The notes under the pieces are model-generated. The model worked only from the letters and a program-made list of their open reading frames with translations, was not told the origin of the DNA and did no database searches. Positions 43,708 through 52,100 of a stretch of 64,000 nt of DNA are shown one piece after another (the first letter of the stretch is position 1; every line of letters begins with the position of its first letter). The DNA is from Burkholderiales bacterium (lineage in GTDB: Bacteria; Pseudomonadota; Gammaproteobacteria; Burkholderiales; Burkholderiaceae_E), in assembly GCA_026399835.1 (NCBI GenBank), contig JAPLQE010000015.1:18953-82952 (forward strand), read 5' to 3'. Both the position numbers and the translations under genes were made by a program.

Positions 43708-44793
43708 TCACCGATCGGGCAGTCGCTCGAAAGCGGCGACGGGCGTCGGACCCATGGGCAGTGCCGGCTTTCGCCCCTTGAGTCGCTCGGTGATCGGCCG
43801 TTCGATCCACAGATGGATCAGCCAGCAGACCGCGACCGACACCAAGGTGGAGATCACCGTCGCGGCCAGCGGCGAAAGCCATCCGAGCTTGCGCATCACG
43901 ATGCCGATTACAGGCACGCTGAACGTGTGGAACAGGTACAGCGCGTACGATGCATCGCCGAGCGAGATCAGCGCCTTCGGGATGCGGTTACGCAGCACCG
44001 GCTCGAGGAACACCACCCCTGCGACGATCATAAGCGCGGGCAGCTCGACGAACAGCAGGCGCCCGAACTGCGACTCGCCGTCCCAGATGAGGATCGACGC
44101 GAAGCCCAGCACGACCAGCAGCAACGACCAGCCCTTGCCCAGCGTGGCCCCGCGCAGGCGCTGCTCGGCCAGCCACATCCCAGCCACGAACTCGAGCACC
44201 ATCGGGTTCAGGTAGAACGTCGCCGCCGCCGGCAGGTTGTGGGTGTCACCGATGCACAGGCCCACACCGGCCAGCACCAGGAAGACCGGCGCCAGAAGCT
44301 TGAGCGGCGGCACGCGCAGCATCATCGCGAACGCAAACCAAGCGTAGAAGAACATCTCGAAAGTCAGTGTCCAGCCCACGCTCACCAGAGGCCGTACCAT
44401 GCCCCCGGCTTCGCGCACCGGCAGGAACAGGTACGAGCCGATCACATGCACTGGATCGAGCTGGGCACGTAACGCCACCGCCGGAATAGCCAGCAGCATC
44501 GCGATCTTCAGCGAGGTCACGATCCAGTACAGCGGCACGATGCGCACGACCCGACGGCGCACGAACTCGCGCCAGCCGTCGAGCCGGCCGAGCAGGCCCT
44601 GCGATGAGATCGCCATCACGAAGCCGCTGACCACGAAGAACACGTCGACGCCGGCGGTGCCCTGGTGCCAGTAGTCGCGTCCGCTCTCCAGCAGGCGCTC
44701 GGACACCATCAGCGTCGCGTGGCACAGCACCACCATGAGGGCGGCGACGAACCGAAGGGCCTGGATGCCGTCGTAGCGTTGGTCGGTCTTCAT
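43708..44793 (-). CDS. Membrane acyltransferase of the OafA/acyltransferase-3 family
   Basis: A 361-residue inner-membrane protein of about ten helices. The family start is IQALRFVAALMVVLCHAT, with the conserved His, and GTAGVDVFFVVSGFVMAISS, FVRRRVVRIVPLYWIVT and GWTLTFEMFFYAWFAF all match OafA-type sugar O-acetyltransferases. The C-terminus WIERPITERLKGR is normal. ATG 44793 starts 4 bases inside the end of a decayed methyltransferase tail (ATGA overlap). G+C looks lower here than in the neighbours, hinting at separate acquisition. Last gene of the CDP-sugar operon. Confidence 0.93.
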   Translation of the reverse strand: MKTDQRYDGIQALRFVAALMVVLCHATLMVSERLLESGRDYWHQGTAGVDVFFVVSGFVMAISSQGLLGRLDGWREFVRRRVVRIVPLYWIVTSLKIAMLLAIPAVALRAQLDPVHVIGSYLFLPVREAGGMVRPLVSVGWTLTFEMFFYAWFAFAMMLRVPPLKLLAPVFLVLAGVGLCIGDTHNLPAAATFYLNPMVLEFVAGMWLAEQRLRGATLGKGWSLLLVVLGFASILIWDGESQFGRLLFVELPALMIVAGVVFLEPVLRNRIPKALISLGDASYALYLFHTFSVPVIGIVMRKLGWLSPLAATVISTLVSVAVCWLIHLWIERPITERLKGRKPALPMGPTPVAAFERLPDR

Positions 44794-44993
44794 GTCGTGG
44801 TCTCGAAATGTCGGGCGACCGTTTTGGCGGCTCGGGTCGGTGCAGGTCTGATCGGCTGCGCGTACACGCGCAGCGAGCCGCCGTGCATCGAGACGTTCTC
44901 GACGTTGAACCCGACCCATCGGTGCGCCGCGCAGATCGCTCGGAAGGTGTGCAGCGAGCGGGAGTGGCCGTGCCTGGGGATGTGTGCGGCCGC
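44790..44993 (-). pseudogene. Remnant of a sugar C-methyltransferase C-terminal region
   Basis: Reading the minus strand up to the TGA at 44792-44790 gives HSRSLHTFRAICAAHRWVGF followed by NVENVSMHGGSLRVYAQPI. The intact methyltransferase of this locus has EHFSYLSLRAVERILSTHGL, then AVWDVETLPTHGGSLRVWAA, at the same place, so about 50 residues are alignable. There is no start, no SAM-binding part, and an in-frame stop at 44996-44994. The remnant ends by overlapping the acyltransferase ATG, so it once belonged to the same operon. From 44997 to 45350 I see no further gene. Confidence 0.75.
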
Positions 44994-44996
44994 TTA

Positions 44997-45350
44997 GGCG
45001 TTCGGGCCCGGGCAGCTGGTCATGTCCGCCACGCACTGGCGGGCGTGGGCCGGCATCGTGTCATCGAGCAGCGCAGCGGTGCCCTGCTGCACCGGCAGCG
45101 GACGTCGGTGGCCAGGGGCTCTGGAGGAAGGCGAGGGAAACGTTCATGTTCGTTCTGGGTGCCGCGGGTGACATCCGGAATGTTAGGGCGGGCGGTCGAC
45201 CTCGGCAGTGACGGAGGTCACGACCTGTTGCACGGCGCGCCTTCCCGGCATGGCGACATCGCCACCGCCCGGTTCGAAGCTGGACGCGGCCAATGCTGCA
45301 GCGACGTCGCCCTTCAGGCACTCCAGACAGCTGGCGGTGATAACCGACCC
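44997..45350. other. Non-coding stretch, nothing recognised
   Basis: About 350 bases between the methyltransferase stop and the remnant. All frames are interrupted or composition-poor, and I see no hairpin, promoter or RNA gene that I can defend. It is most simply the decayed body left by loss of the second methyltransferase copy. Confidence 0.5.
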
Positions 45351-46586
45351 TCAGAACGCCTGCAGCGCCGGCACCGCCACCGCGAAGCGGCCGCCCCAGT
45401 CGCGCACGAAGGCGAGCTGCGTGACGATCTCCTCGCGCAGGTTCCACGGCAGCACCAGCACCACGTCGGGCCGCGCCTCGCGCAGCGCCTCGGGTGCGAG
45501 GACGGGGATCCGGGAGCCGGGCAGGAAGCGGCCCTGCTTGTGGGGCGAGGCGTCGGCCACGAAGGCCAGCAGGTCGGGGCGCACGCCGGCGAAGTTCAGC
45601 AGCGTGTTGCCCTTGGCGGCGGCGCCGTAGCCGACGACACGGTGGCCGGCGCGCTTGTGCGCGATCAGGAAGGCGAGCAGGTCGTCCTTGACCCGCTCGG
45701 CGGCGGCCTGCACGCCCGCGTGGAACGCGGGGGTGCCGATGCCGGCGTCCGCCTCGCGGGCACGCATCCGCGAGACCGAGGCCCGGGCCTCGCGGCGGGC
45801 CGCGGTCGGCGCGGCCCAGACGCGCAGCGAGCCGCCGTGGGTGGGCAGCGTCTCGACGTCCCAGACCGCGAGCCCGTGCGTGGACAGGATGCGCTCGACC
45901 GCGCGCAGCGAGAGGTACGAGAAATGCTCGTGGTAGACCGTGTCGAACTGGTTCATGCGGACCAGCTCGAGCAGGTGCGGGAACTCGAAGCTGACCGAAC
46001 CGGTCGGTGCGAGCGCCTCGGCGAAGCCGGCGACGAAGTCGTCGATGTCGGGGACATGGGCCAGCACGTTGTTGGCGATCGCGAGGTCGAAGCGCCCGCG
46101 CTCGGCGACCAGCGCACGGGCCGACTCGCGGCCGAAGAACACCTCGACGGTGTCGATGCCGCGCTCGCGCGCGGCACGCGCGGTACCCGCGGTGGGCTCC
46201 ACGCCGACGCAGCGGATGCCACGCTCGCGCACGTACTGCAGCAGGTAGCCGTCGTTGGAGGCAACCTCGAGCACCTGCGAGGACGGACCGAGCGCGAGGC
46301 GCTCGACGGCCTCCTCGACATAGCGCCGCGCATGCCCGAGCCAGCTGCTCGAGTACGACGAGAAGTACACGTAGTCGTCGGAGAACAGCAGGTCGTGGCG
46401 CTGCACCTCGTCGACCTGCACCAGCGCGCAGGTCGGGCAGGCGAACACCTTCAGCGGGAAGTGCGCCTCGGCGCGCAGCAGGTCGGCCTCACGCAGGAAC
46501 GCGTTCGAGGGGGGCGCCGCGCCCAGGTCGACGAAGGTATCGGCGGGCACGCGGCCCAGGGGCGTGCGGCAGTGGCGGCAGTTCAT
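45351..46586 (-). CDS. SAM-dependent sugar C-methyltransferase
   Basis: A 411-residue enzyme with the three parts of NDP-hexose C-methyltransferases. First is an N-terminal zinc site (Cys3, Cys6, Cys50, Cys53 in MNCRHC and FACPTCALVQ). Next is a Rossmann SAM domain (SSQVLEVASNDGYLLQYVRERG). Last is a C-terminal domain (GLAVWDVETLPTHGGSLRVWA, VGYGAAAKGNTLLNFAGV). The VYHEHFSYLSL histidine segment is the catalytic region in TylC3-like 3-C-methyltransferases. ATG 46586 overlaps the epimerase stop. It likely methylates a carbon of the CDP-4-keto-6-deoxyhexose made by the upstream genes. Confidence 0.92.
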   Translation of the reverse strand: MNCRHCRTPLGRVPADTFVDLGAAPPSNAFLREADLLRAEAHFPLKVFACPTCALVQVDEVQRHDLLFSDDYVYFSSYSSSWLGHARRYVEEAVERLALGPSSQVLEVASNDGYLLQYVRERGIRCVGVEPTAGTARAARERGIDTVEVFFGRESARALVAERGRFDLAIANNVLAHVPDIDDFVAGFAEALAPTGSVSFEFPHLLELVRMNQFDTVYHEHFSYLSLRAVERILSTHGLAVWDVETLPTHGGSLRVWAAPTAARREARASVSRMRAREADAGIGTPAFHAGVQAAAERVKDDLLAFLIAHKRAGHRVVGYGAAAKGNTLLNFAGVRPDLLAFVADASPHKQGRFLPGSRIPVLAPEALREARPDVVLVLPWNLREEIVTQLAFVRDWGGRFAVAVPALQAF

Positions 46587-47137
46587 GCGAGCGGTCCGTG
46601 TCGGAGCGCCTCGTCGAGCGCGGGGAGCGCGGCGTCGCGCGGCGAGAGGTTCGCCGGCGGCAGCGGCCATGCGATCGCGAGGCGGGCATCGTCATGACGC
46701 ACGCCGGCCTCGAGGCCGGGGGCGTGCGGCGCGGTGTGCTGGTAGGGGAGCTGGGCGTCGTCGGTCAGCGCCTGGAAGCCGTGCGCGCAGCCCTCGGGGA
46801 TGAAGACGCTGCGCTCGAGATCCTCGCCGAGCTCGACCGCATGCCAGCGACCGAAGGTGGGCGAGTCGGCACGGAGGTCGACGGCGACGTCGAACACCCG
46901 CCCGCGCAGGCAGCGGATCAGCTTGGCCTCGGCGCCCGGGACGCGCTGCAGGTGCAGCCCGCGCACGGTGCCGCGCGCGGCGGTCATCGACAGGTTCACC
47001 TGCACGAAGCGCAGGCCCGGGCGGACGGGCGCGAACGCCTGGTCGCAGAACAGCCGCGTGAAGCGGCCGCGCGCGTCGCCGCGCGGCGCGGTGCCGACCA
47101 CCCACATGCCGTCGATCGGGGTGCGCTCGAAGTTCAT
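46583..47137 (-). CDS. dTDP-4-dehydrorhamnose 3,5-epimerase-family protein
   Basis: A 184-residue cupin-fold sugar epimerase. The RmlC signature is visible: GRFTRLFCDQAF, QVNLSMTAARGTVRGLHLQ with catalytic His62, GRVFDVAVDLRADSPTFGRW, and FIPEGCAHGFQAL. Length is normal. It is placed between CDP-glucose dehydratase and C-methyltransferase genes, so its substrate is probably a CDP-linked 4-keto sugar, not the dTDP sugar of rhamnose synthesis; rmlA, rmlB and rmlD are not in the window. Confidence 0.92.
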   Translation of the reverse strand: MNFERTPIDGMWVVGTAPRGDARGRFTRLFCDQAFAPVRPGLRFVQVNLSMTAARGTVRGLHLQRVPGAEAKLIRCLRGRVFDVAVDLRADSPTFGRWHAVELGEDLERSVFIPEGCAHGFQALTDDAQLPYQHTAPHAPGLEAGVRHDDARLAIAWPLPPANLSPRDAALPALDEALRHGPLA

Positions 47138-47174
47138 GCCGCCGGTCCCGTGCCGCCGGCGACGTCGCGCCGCT

Positions 47175-48341
47175 TCACGCCGCCGTCCTCAGGCCATCGA
47201 CCCGGTGCGGCACGTCGGTCGCGGCCCACGTCAGGCCGGCGGCGCGCGCATCGGCCACGTAGGCGCGCAGGTCGCCCGCGCTGTCGGCGGTGCCGGTCTC
47301 GTGCCAGCGGCGGTACCAGCGCGCGGTGCGCGCGAGCGTCGTCGCGGTGTCCCACACGGGGCGCCAGCCGAGCGCCTCGCGGGCACGCGAACAGTCGAGC
47401 CGCAGCACCGCGGCCTCGTGCGGATGCGGGCCGGCATCCATCTCGACCCGCAGCGCCGGCCAGTGCGCGGCGAAGCCCTGGACGAGCTCGCCCACGCTCG
47501 CGTGGCCGTCGGGCGCCGGGCCGAAGTTGAAGGCGGCCTGCACATCGGTCTGCGACCGGGCGGGCGACTCGAGCAGCATGCGCCCGAGCTGCAGGTAGCC
47601 GGCGAGCGGCTCGAGCACATGCTGCCAGGGGCGGACGGACGTCGGGTTGCGCAGCCTGCACGGCGTGCCTGCGATCGCCGCGCGCACGAGGTCGGGGACG
47701 AGTCGGTCCTCGGACCAGTCGCCACCGCCGATCACGTTGCCCGCTCGCGCGGTGGCGAGCGCCACGGGCGGTGCACCGTCGCGCGTGCCGAGGAAGCTCG
47801 CGCGCCAGCAGGCCGAGACGATCTCGGCGCACGCCTTGGAGGCGCTGTACGGATCGTGGCCGCCGAGCGGGTCGCCCTCGGCGAAGCCCGACGAGCCCGC
47901 CGCAGCGGGCGCGTCGTTGCGATAGCACTTGTCGGTGGTCGCGTTGACCACCGCGCGCACCGCGCCGCAGCGGCGCACCGATTCGAGCAGGTGGATCAGC
48001 CCGGTCACGTTGGTTGCGAAGGTGTCGAGCGGCGCCCGGTACGAGGCGCGCACCAGCGGCTGCGCGGCCAGGTGGAAGACGATCTCGGGGGCGAACGCGC
48101 GGACCGCGTCGTCGACCGCACGCGCATCGCGCAGGTCGGTCCACGGACCGTCGTCGCCGCCCAGCAGCGCATGGTGGGCGGGTCCGGCGGCGGGCGCGAG
48201 CGACAGGCCCGCGACCCGCGCGCCGAGCGCGCGCAGCCACATCGCGAGCCAGCTGCCCTTGAAGCCGCTGTGGCCGGTGACGAGGACGCGGCGGTGCGCG
48301 TAGGCGCCGCCGAACAGGCCGCTCAGGTCCAGGTCTTCCAT
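47175..48341 (-). CDS. rfbG: CDP-glucose 4,6-dehydratase
   Basis: A 388-residue extended SDR. The NAD motif is RRVLVTGHSGFKGSWLAMWL. The active-site residues are in NATTDKCYRN (Thr/Asp/Lys) and PYSASKACAE (Tyr and Lys). The FHLAAQPLVRASYRAPLDTFATNV and VRPWQHVLEPLAGYL segments are typical of RfbG. It removes water from CDP-glucose to give CDP-4-keto-6-deoxyglucose. The frame overlaps the end of the cytidylyltransferase gene by 19 bases. There is no CDP-4-keto-6-deoxyglucose-3-dehydrase (rfbH) gene next to it, so a 3-deoxy sugar is not the expected product. Confidence 0.95.
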   Translation of the reverse strand: MEDLDLSGLFGGAYAHRRVLVTGHSGFKGSWLAMWLRALGARVAGLSLAPAAGPAHHALLGGDDGPWTDLRDARAVDDAVRAFAPEIVFHLAAQPLVRASYRAPLDTFATNVTGLIHLLESVRRCGAVRAVVNATTDKCYRNDAPAAAGSSGFAEGDPLGGHDPYSASKACAEIVSACWRASFLGTRDGAPPVALATARAGNVIGGGDWSEDRLVPDLVRAAIAGTPCRLRNPTSVRPWQHVLEPLAGYLQLGRMLLESPARSQTDVQAAFNFGPAPDGHASVGELVQGFAAHWPALRVEMDAGPHPHEAAVLRLDCSRAREALGWRPVWDTATTLARTARWYRRWHETGTADSAGDLRAYVADARAAGLTWAATDVPHRVDGLRTAA

Positions 48342-49093
48342 GGCGCCACGCCCCGCTGCCACAGGTCCTCGAGCTTCATCTTGTCGCGCAGCGTGTCCAT
48401 CGGCTGCCAGAAGCCGCGGTGCGCCCAGGCCGAGAGCTGGCCCTCGCGCGCGAGCGTCTCGAGCGGCTCGCGCTCCCAGGAGGTGGCGTCGCCCTCGATG
48501 TAGGACAGCACCTGCGGCTCGAGCACGAAGAAGCCGCCGTTGACCCAGGTGCCGTCGCCCTGCGGCTTCTCCTCGAAGCGCGTGATGCGCCCGCCCTCGA
48601 TGTCGAGCGCGCCGAAGCGGCCCTGGGGCTGCACGGAGGTCAGCGTCGCGAGCCGGCCCTGCCTGCGGTGGAAGGCGATCAGCGCGGTGAGATCGACATC
48701 GGACACGCCGTCGCCGTAGGTGAAGCAGAAGGTCTCGTCGCCCACGTACTTCGCGACGCGGCGCAGGCGCCCGCCGGTCTGCGTGTCCTCGCCGGTGTCG
48801 ATCAGCGTGACCCGCCACGGCTCGCAGTGCCGCTGGCAGATCTCCATCTTGTTCTTCGCCAGGTCGAACGTGATGTCCGACATGTGCATGAAGTAGTTCG
48901 CGAAGTACTCCTTGATGACATACCCGCGATAGCCCAGGCAAACGACGAACTCATTGATGCCGTGCCGGGAGTAGTGCTTGAGGATGTGCCACAGGATCGG
49001 GCGGCCCCCGACCTCGACCATCGGCTTGGGCCGGATCGAGGTTTCTTCGGCCAGCCGGGTGCCGAGACCACCGGCCAGGATGACTGCCTTCAT
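48323..49093 (-). CDS. rfbF: Glucose-1-phosphate cytidylyltransferase
   Basis: A 256-residue nucleotidyltransferase making CDP-glucose from CTP and glucose-1-phosphate. The nucleotide loop is MKAVILAGGLGTRLAEETSIRPKPMVEVGGRPILWHI. The TLIDTGEDTQTGGRLRRVAKYV, FTYGDGVSDVDL (metal Asp) and FWQPMDTLRDKMKLEDLW segments are diagnostic of RfbF. Length is exactly that of the family. ATG 49093 follows GGGGAG, and TAAAGT at 49142-49137 is a possible -10 box. First gene of the minus-strand CDP-sugar operon. Confidence 0.97.
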   Translation of the reverse strand: MKAVILAGGLGTRLAEETSIRPKPMVEVGGRPILWHILKHYSRHGINEFVVCLGYRGYVIKEYFANYFMHMSDITFDLAKNKMEICQRHCEPWRVTLIDTGEDTQTGGRLRRVAKYVGDETFCFTYGDGVSDVDLTALIAFHRRQGRLATLTSVQPQGRFGALDIEGGRITRFEEKPQGDGTWVNGGFFVLEPQVLSYIEGDATSWEREPLETLAREGQLSAWAHRGFWQPMDTLRDKMKLEDLWQRGVAPWKTWT

Positions 49094-49219
49094 CGCACTC
49101 CCCGTGGCGGGACGCGGACGCGCGCCCCCTCGGCGAACTTTAGGGGGGCAGGCAGCCGCGCAAGCGCGGAGAAGCGGGAGTTCGGTGCCGCTGATGCGGC
49201 GCGTGGCGCGCCCTGGCCG

Positions 49220-49486
<267 letters not shown>

Positions 49487-49501
49487 TCACACTCGACGAA
49501 T

Positions 49502-49525
49502 GGCCGGCCCGAGCACGGGCCGGCC
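49502..49525. terminator. 10-bp hairpin between coaD and the ferredoxin gene
   Basis: GGCCGGCCCG, loop AGCA, CGGGCCGGCC: a perfect stem in the 138-base gap. It may end coaD transcription or form part of the ferredoxin mRNA leader. Confidence 0.5.
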
Positions 49526-49536
49526 TCTCGCGCGCT

Positions 49537-49555
49537 GACGGCGCAGTGCGCCGTC
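49537..49555. terminator. 8-bp hairpin between coaD and the ferredoxin gene
   Basis: GACGGCGC-AGT-GCGCCGTC, a perfect stem 12 bases from the neighbouring hairpin. No T-run follows on either strand. Confidence 0.45.
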
Positions 49556-49609
49556 CGGGCGCGCGCGAGTGTCCGTGATCAGCAGGGCCATGGCGCGTGC
49601 GCGGACGGA

Positions 49610-50110
49610 TCACGCCCCCGGCGGGCCGCCCATCTGCTCCATCTTGCTCTTGAGACGCGCCTCGACCGAGGGCGAGACGAACTTGCCGACGTCGCCGCCG
49701 AACATCGCGATCTCGCGGACCAGGGTGCCCGAGATGAACTGGTACTGGTCGGTCGGCGTCATGAAGATGGTCTCGACGTCCGGCAGCAGGTAGCGGTTCA
49801 TGCCGGCCATCTGGAACTCGTACTCGAAGTCGGCGACCGCGCGCAGGCCGCGGACGATGACGCCGGCGTTCTGGGCCCGGACGAAGTCGCGCAGCAGACC
49901 GGAGAAGCCGGCGACCTGCACGTTCGGATAGGGCGCGAGGCATTCGCGCGCGATCTCCATGCGCTCTTCCTGCGTGAAGATCGGCCCCTTGGCCCGGCTG
50001 CCGGCGACGCCGACCACGACCCGGCCGAAGATGCTGGCCGCGCGCCGGACGATGTCCTCGTGGCCGCGGGTGAGCGGGTCGAACGTACCGGGATAGACGG
50101 CGATGGCCAT
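49610..50110 (-). CDS. coaD: Phosphopantetheine adenylyltransferase
   Basis: A 166-residue enzyme for the fourth step of coenzyme A synthesis (4'-phosphopantetheine plus ATP to dephospho-CoA). The nucleotidyltransferase motif is [15 protein letters not shown] with its Gly-His, and the second motif is [17 protein letters not shown] (ISSTxVR type). [19 protein letters not shown] is the family hallmark. Length is normal. The rsmD stop lies 2 bases upstream of its ATG, so rsmD and coaD are co-transcribed. Confidence 0.98.
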   Translation of the reverse strand: MAIAVYPGTFDPLTRGHEDIVRRAASIFGRVVVGVAGSRAKGPIFTQEERMEIARECLAPYPNVQVAGFSGLLRDFVRAQNAGVIVRGLRAVADFEYEFQMAGMNRYLLPDVETIFMTPTDQYQFISGTLVREIAMFGGDVGKFVSPSVEARLKSKMEQMGGPPGA

Positions 50111-50112
50111 CG

Positions 50113-50784
50113 TCAGGCTCCAGGGGCCGGTGGGGTCAGGAGCAGCAGATGATAGTGGACTTGACCGGCCTTGTCGGCGCGGTGCGCGACGAGGCCCGGC
50201 ACCGCCGACAGCGGGGGCGCCTCCGGCGCGAGCGGCCGGTCGGCCTCGACGTAGACCGCCGCGCCCGGCGCGAGCACCGCGGCCAGACGGGGCAGCACCC
50301 GCTCGAGCTCGGCGCTGCCGAAGGGCGGATCGAGGAAGACCAGGTCGAAGCGGTCGCGGGCGTTCGACAGGTAGGTCGCGGCATCGCCCTGCACCACCTC
50401 GACCGCCTCGGCATCGAGCCGCTCCCGTGCGGCCCGCAGCGCCGCCGCGGCGCGCGCGTCGCGTTCGACCAGCACCACCTTCGCGGCGCCGCGCGACGCG
50501 GCCTCCAGCCCCAGGGCGCCGGTGCCGGCATACAGGTCGAGGCAGCGCCAGCCGTCGAGGCGCTGACCCAGCCAGTTGAACAGGGTCTCGCGCACGCGGT
50601 CGGGCGTGGGCCGCAGGCCCGGTGCGTCGACGACCACGAGCGGCGTGCGCTTCCAGTCGCCGCCGACGATCCTCACCTTGGCGGGAGGCTCGGACCCGCG
50701 CCGCGCCGGTTGCGGCCTGGCGGCCGGGGACGGGGCCGGGACAGCGGTCGCCGCACGGCGCCCGCGCTCAGGGCCGCGCGCCAC
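50113..50784 (-). CDS. rsmD: 16S rRNA (guanine-966 N2)-methyltransferase
   Basis: A 223-residue methyltransferase with about 35 extra basic residues before the fold begins at [15 protein letters not shown]. The family motif [20 protein letters not shown] loop [20 protein letters not shown] and catalytic [10 protein letters not shown] (DPPF) are all present. It methylates G966 of 16S rRNA. The frame overlaps the end of the upstream M16 gene by 17 bases. Confidence 0.97.
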   Translation of the reverse strand: MARGPERGRRAATAVPAPSPAARPQPARRGSEPPAKVRIVGGDWKRTPLVVVDAPGLRPTPDRVRETLFNWLGQRLDGWRCLDLYAGTGALGLEAASRGAAKVVLVERDARAAAALRAARERLDAEAVEVVQGDAATYLSNARDRFDLVFLDPPFGSAELERVLPRLAAVLAPGAAVYVEADRPLAPEAPPLSAVPGLVAHRADKAGQVHYHLLLLTPPAPGA

Positions 50785-52093
50785 CGTCGCCCACGACCAC
50801 GGTGACCAGCCGGTCGGGCCGCACCTTGCGCTGGAAGGCCTCGCGGACCTGCGCGGCGCCGACCGCTTCGACGCGGTCGGTCCAGCGCTCGAGGTAGTCG
50901 AGCGGCAGCCGGTACCAGCCGATGTTCGCGAGGTTGTCGAGGATCTTGCGGTTGGTGTCGATGCGCAGCGCGAAGCCGCCCACCAGGTTCTGCTTGGCCG
51001 CGGCGAGTTCGGCCTCGGTCGGGCCGTCGGCGACGAAGCGCGCGAGCGTCTCGCGCACCACCTTCAGCGCATCGTCGGTCTGCTCCTTGCGCGTCTGCAG
51101 CCCGACGGTGAAGGGACCAGCCTGCGCCATCGGCGAGAAGTACGAGTAGACGCTGTAGGACAGACCGCGCTTCTCGCGCACCTCGCCGGTCAGGCGCGAA
51201 ACGAAGCCGCCGCCGCCCAGCACGTAGTTGCCCACGAACAGCGGGAAGAAGTCGGGGTCGTCGCGCGCGATCGCGGGCGCGCCGATCAGGATGTGGCTCT
51301 GCGTGGCCGGGTGCGCGATGCGGCGCTCGGTCACCGGCGGCGTCTCGACCGCGGGCATCGCCAGGGCAGGCGTGCCCTCGGGCAGCTCGCGCGTGAGGCG
51401 CTCGGCGATCGCCTCGGCCTCGGCGCGCGTGATCGCACCGATCATCGACACCACTGCCCCGCGCGGGCCGTAGCGCGCCTGATGGAAGGCGACGAGGTCG
51501 GCGCGGCCGATCGCGGCGATCGATTCCGGCGTCTCGGCGCGGCCGTACGGGTGGGTCGGATAGATGAGCGCCTCGTAGGTGCGCTGCGCGATGGTCTCCG
51601 GGCGCACCAGGGCCTCGCGCAGACTCTGCACCGCCCGCTCGCGCTCGCGGGCGACCACGGGCTCCGGAAAGGTCGGACGCGCCATCATCCGGGCCAGCAG
51701 GTCGACCGCCGCGTCGCGCTCGCGCGGCGAGGACAGCGTGCGCAGCGACACGCTCGCGCGGTCGTCGCCCGCGCCGCCGCCGCGGCTCGCACCGAGGTCC
51801 GCAAAGCGCTCGGCCAGCCCCGCCTCGTCGAGCCCCTCGACGCCGCGCGCGAGCAGCCCCGCCGTGAAGGAGGCGAGGCCCGAGCGGCCGGCGGGATCGA
51901 GACGCGAGCCCGCATCGAAGTCGACGCTGACGTCGAGCATCGGGATCGCGTCGGCGCGCACGAAATACACGCGAGCACCGCGCGGGGTGGTCCAGGCCTC
52001 GATCGGCAGCACGGCCGAGGCGAGCGGGGCCCACAGCAGCAGCGCCAGCAGCAGCAGCAGTCCGCGCAGGCGGATGACGGGGAGCGGCATCAT
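50768..52093 (-). CDS. M16-family peptidase homologue without the zinc motif
   Basis: A 441-residue exported protein: the signal peptide is LLLLLALLLWAPLASA (residues about 11-28). The M16 fold is clear (GLASFTAGLLARGVEGLDE, ARYGPRGAVVSMIGAI, YVLGGGGFVSRLTGEVREKRGLSYSVYSYF). The HxxEH zinc motif is missing: the place reads SGLASFTAG. The Arg/Tyr substrate motif near REKRGLSYSVYS is kept. As in mitochondrial processing peptidase, such a subunit pairs with a catalytic partner, here the gene 7 bases upstream. Periplasmic proteolysis; target unknown. Confidence 0.93.
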   Translation of the reverse strand: MMPLPVIRLRGLLLLLALLLWAPLASAVLPIEAWTTPRGARVYFVRADAIPMLDVSVDFDAGSRLDPAGRSGLASFTAGLLARGVEGLDEAGLAERFADLGASRGGGAGDDRASVSLRTLSSPRERDAAVDLLARMMARPTFPEPVVARERERAVQSLREALVRPETIAQRTYEALIYPTHPYGRAETPESIAAIGRADLVAFHQARYGPRGAVVSMIGAITRAEAEAIAERLTRELPEGTPALAMPAVETPPVTERRIAHPATQSHILIGAPAIARDDPDFFPLFVGNYVLGGGGFVSRLTGEVREKRGLSYSVYSYFSPMAQAGPFTVGLQTRKEQTDDALKVVRETLARFVADGPTEAELAAAKQNLVGGFALRIDTNRKILDNLANIGWYRLPLDYLERWTDRVEAVGAAQVREAFQRKVRPDRLVTVVVGDGGARP

Positions 52094-52100
52094 CGGGACC

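Noticed and set aside
45061..45447. 128-residue minus-strand frame overlapping the methyltransferase end
   Set aside because: No motif and out of frame with the methyltransferase; mostly composition-driven.
49490..49591. Small ORF MALLITDTRARPDG... on the minus strand upstream of the ferredoxin gene
   Set aside because: Only the first seven residues match the ferredoxin; the rest is Arg-rich nonsense crossing two hairpins. Reported as a repeat, not as a gene.
50768..52093. Reading the second M16 gene as a pseudogene because the zinc motif is missing
   Set aside because: The frame is intact and pairing of a zinc-less with a zinc-bearing M16 subunit is a known arrangement.
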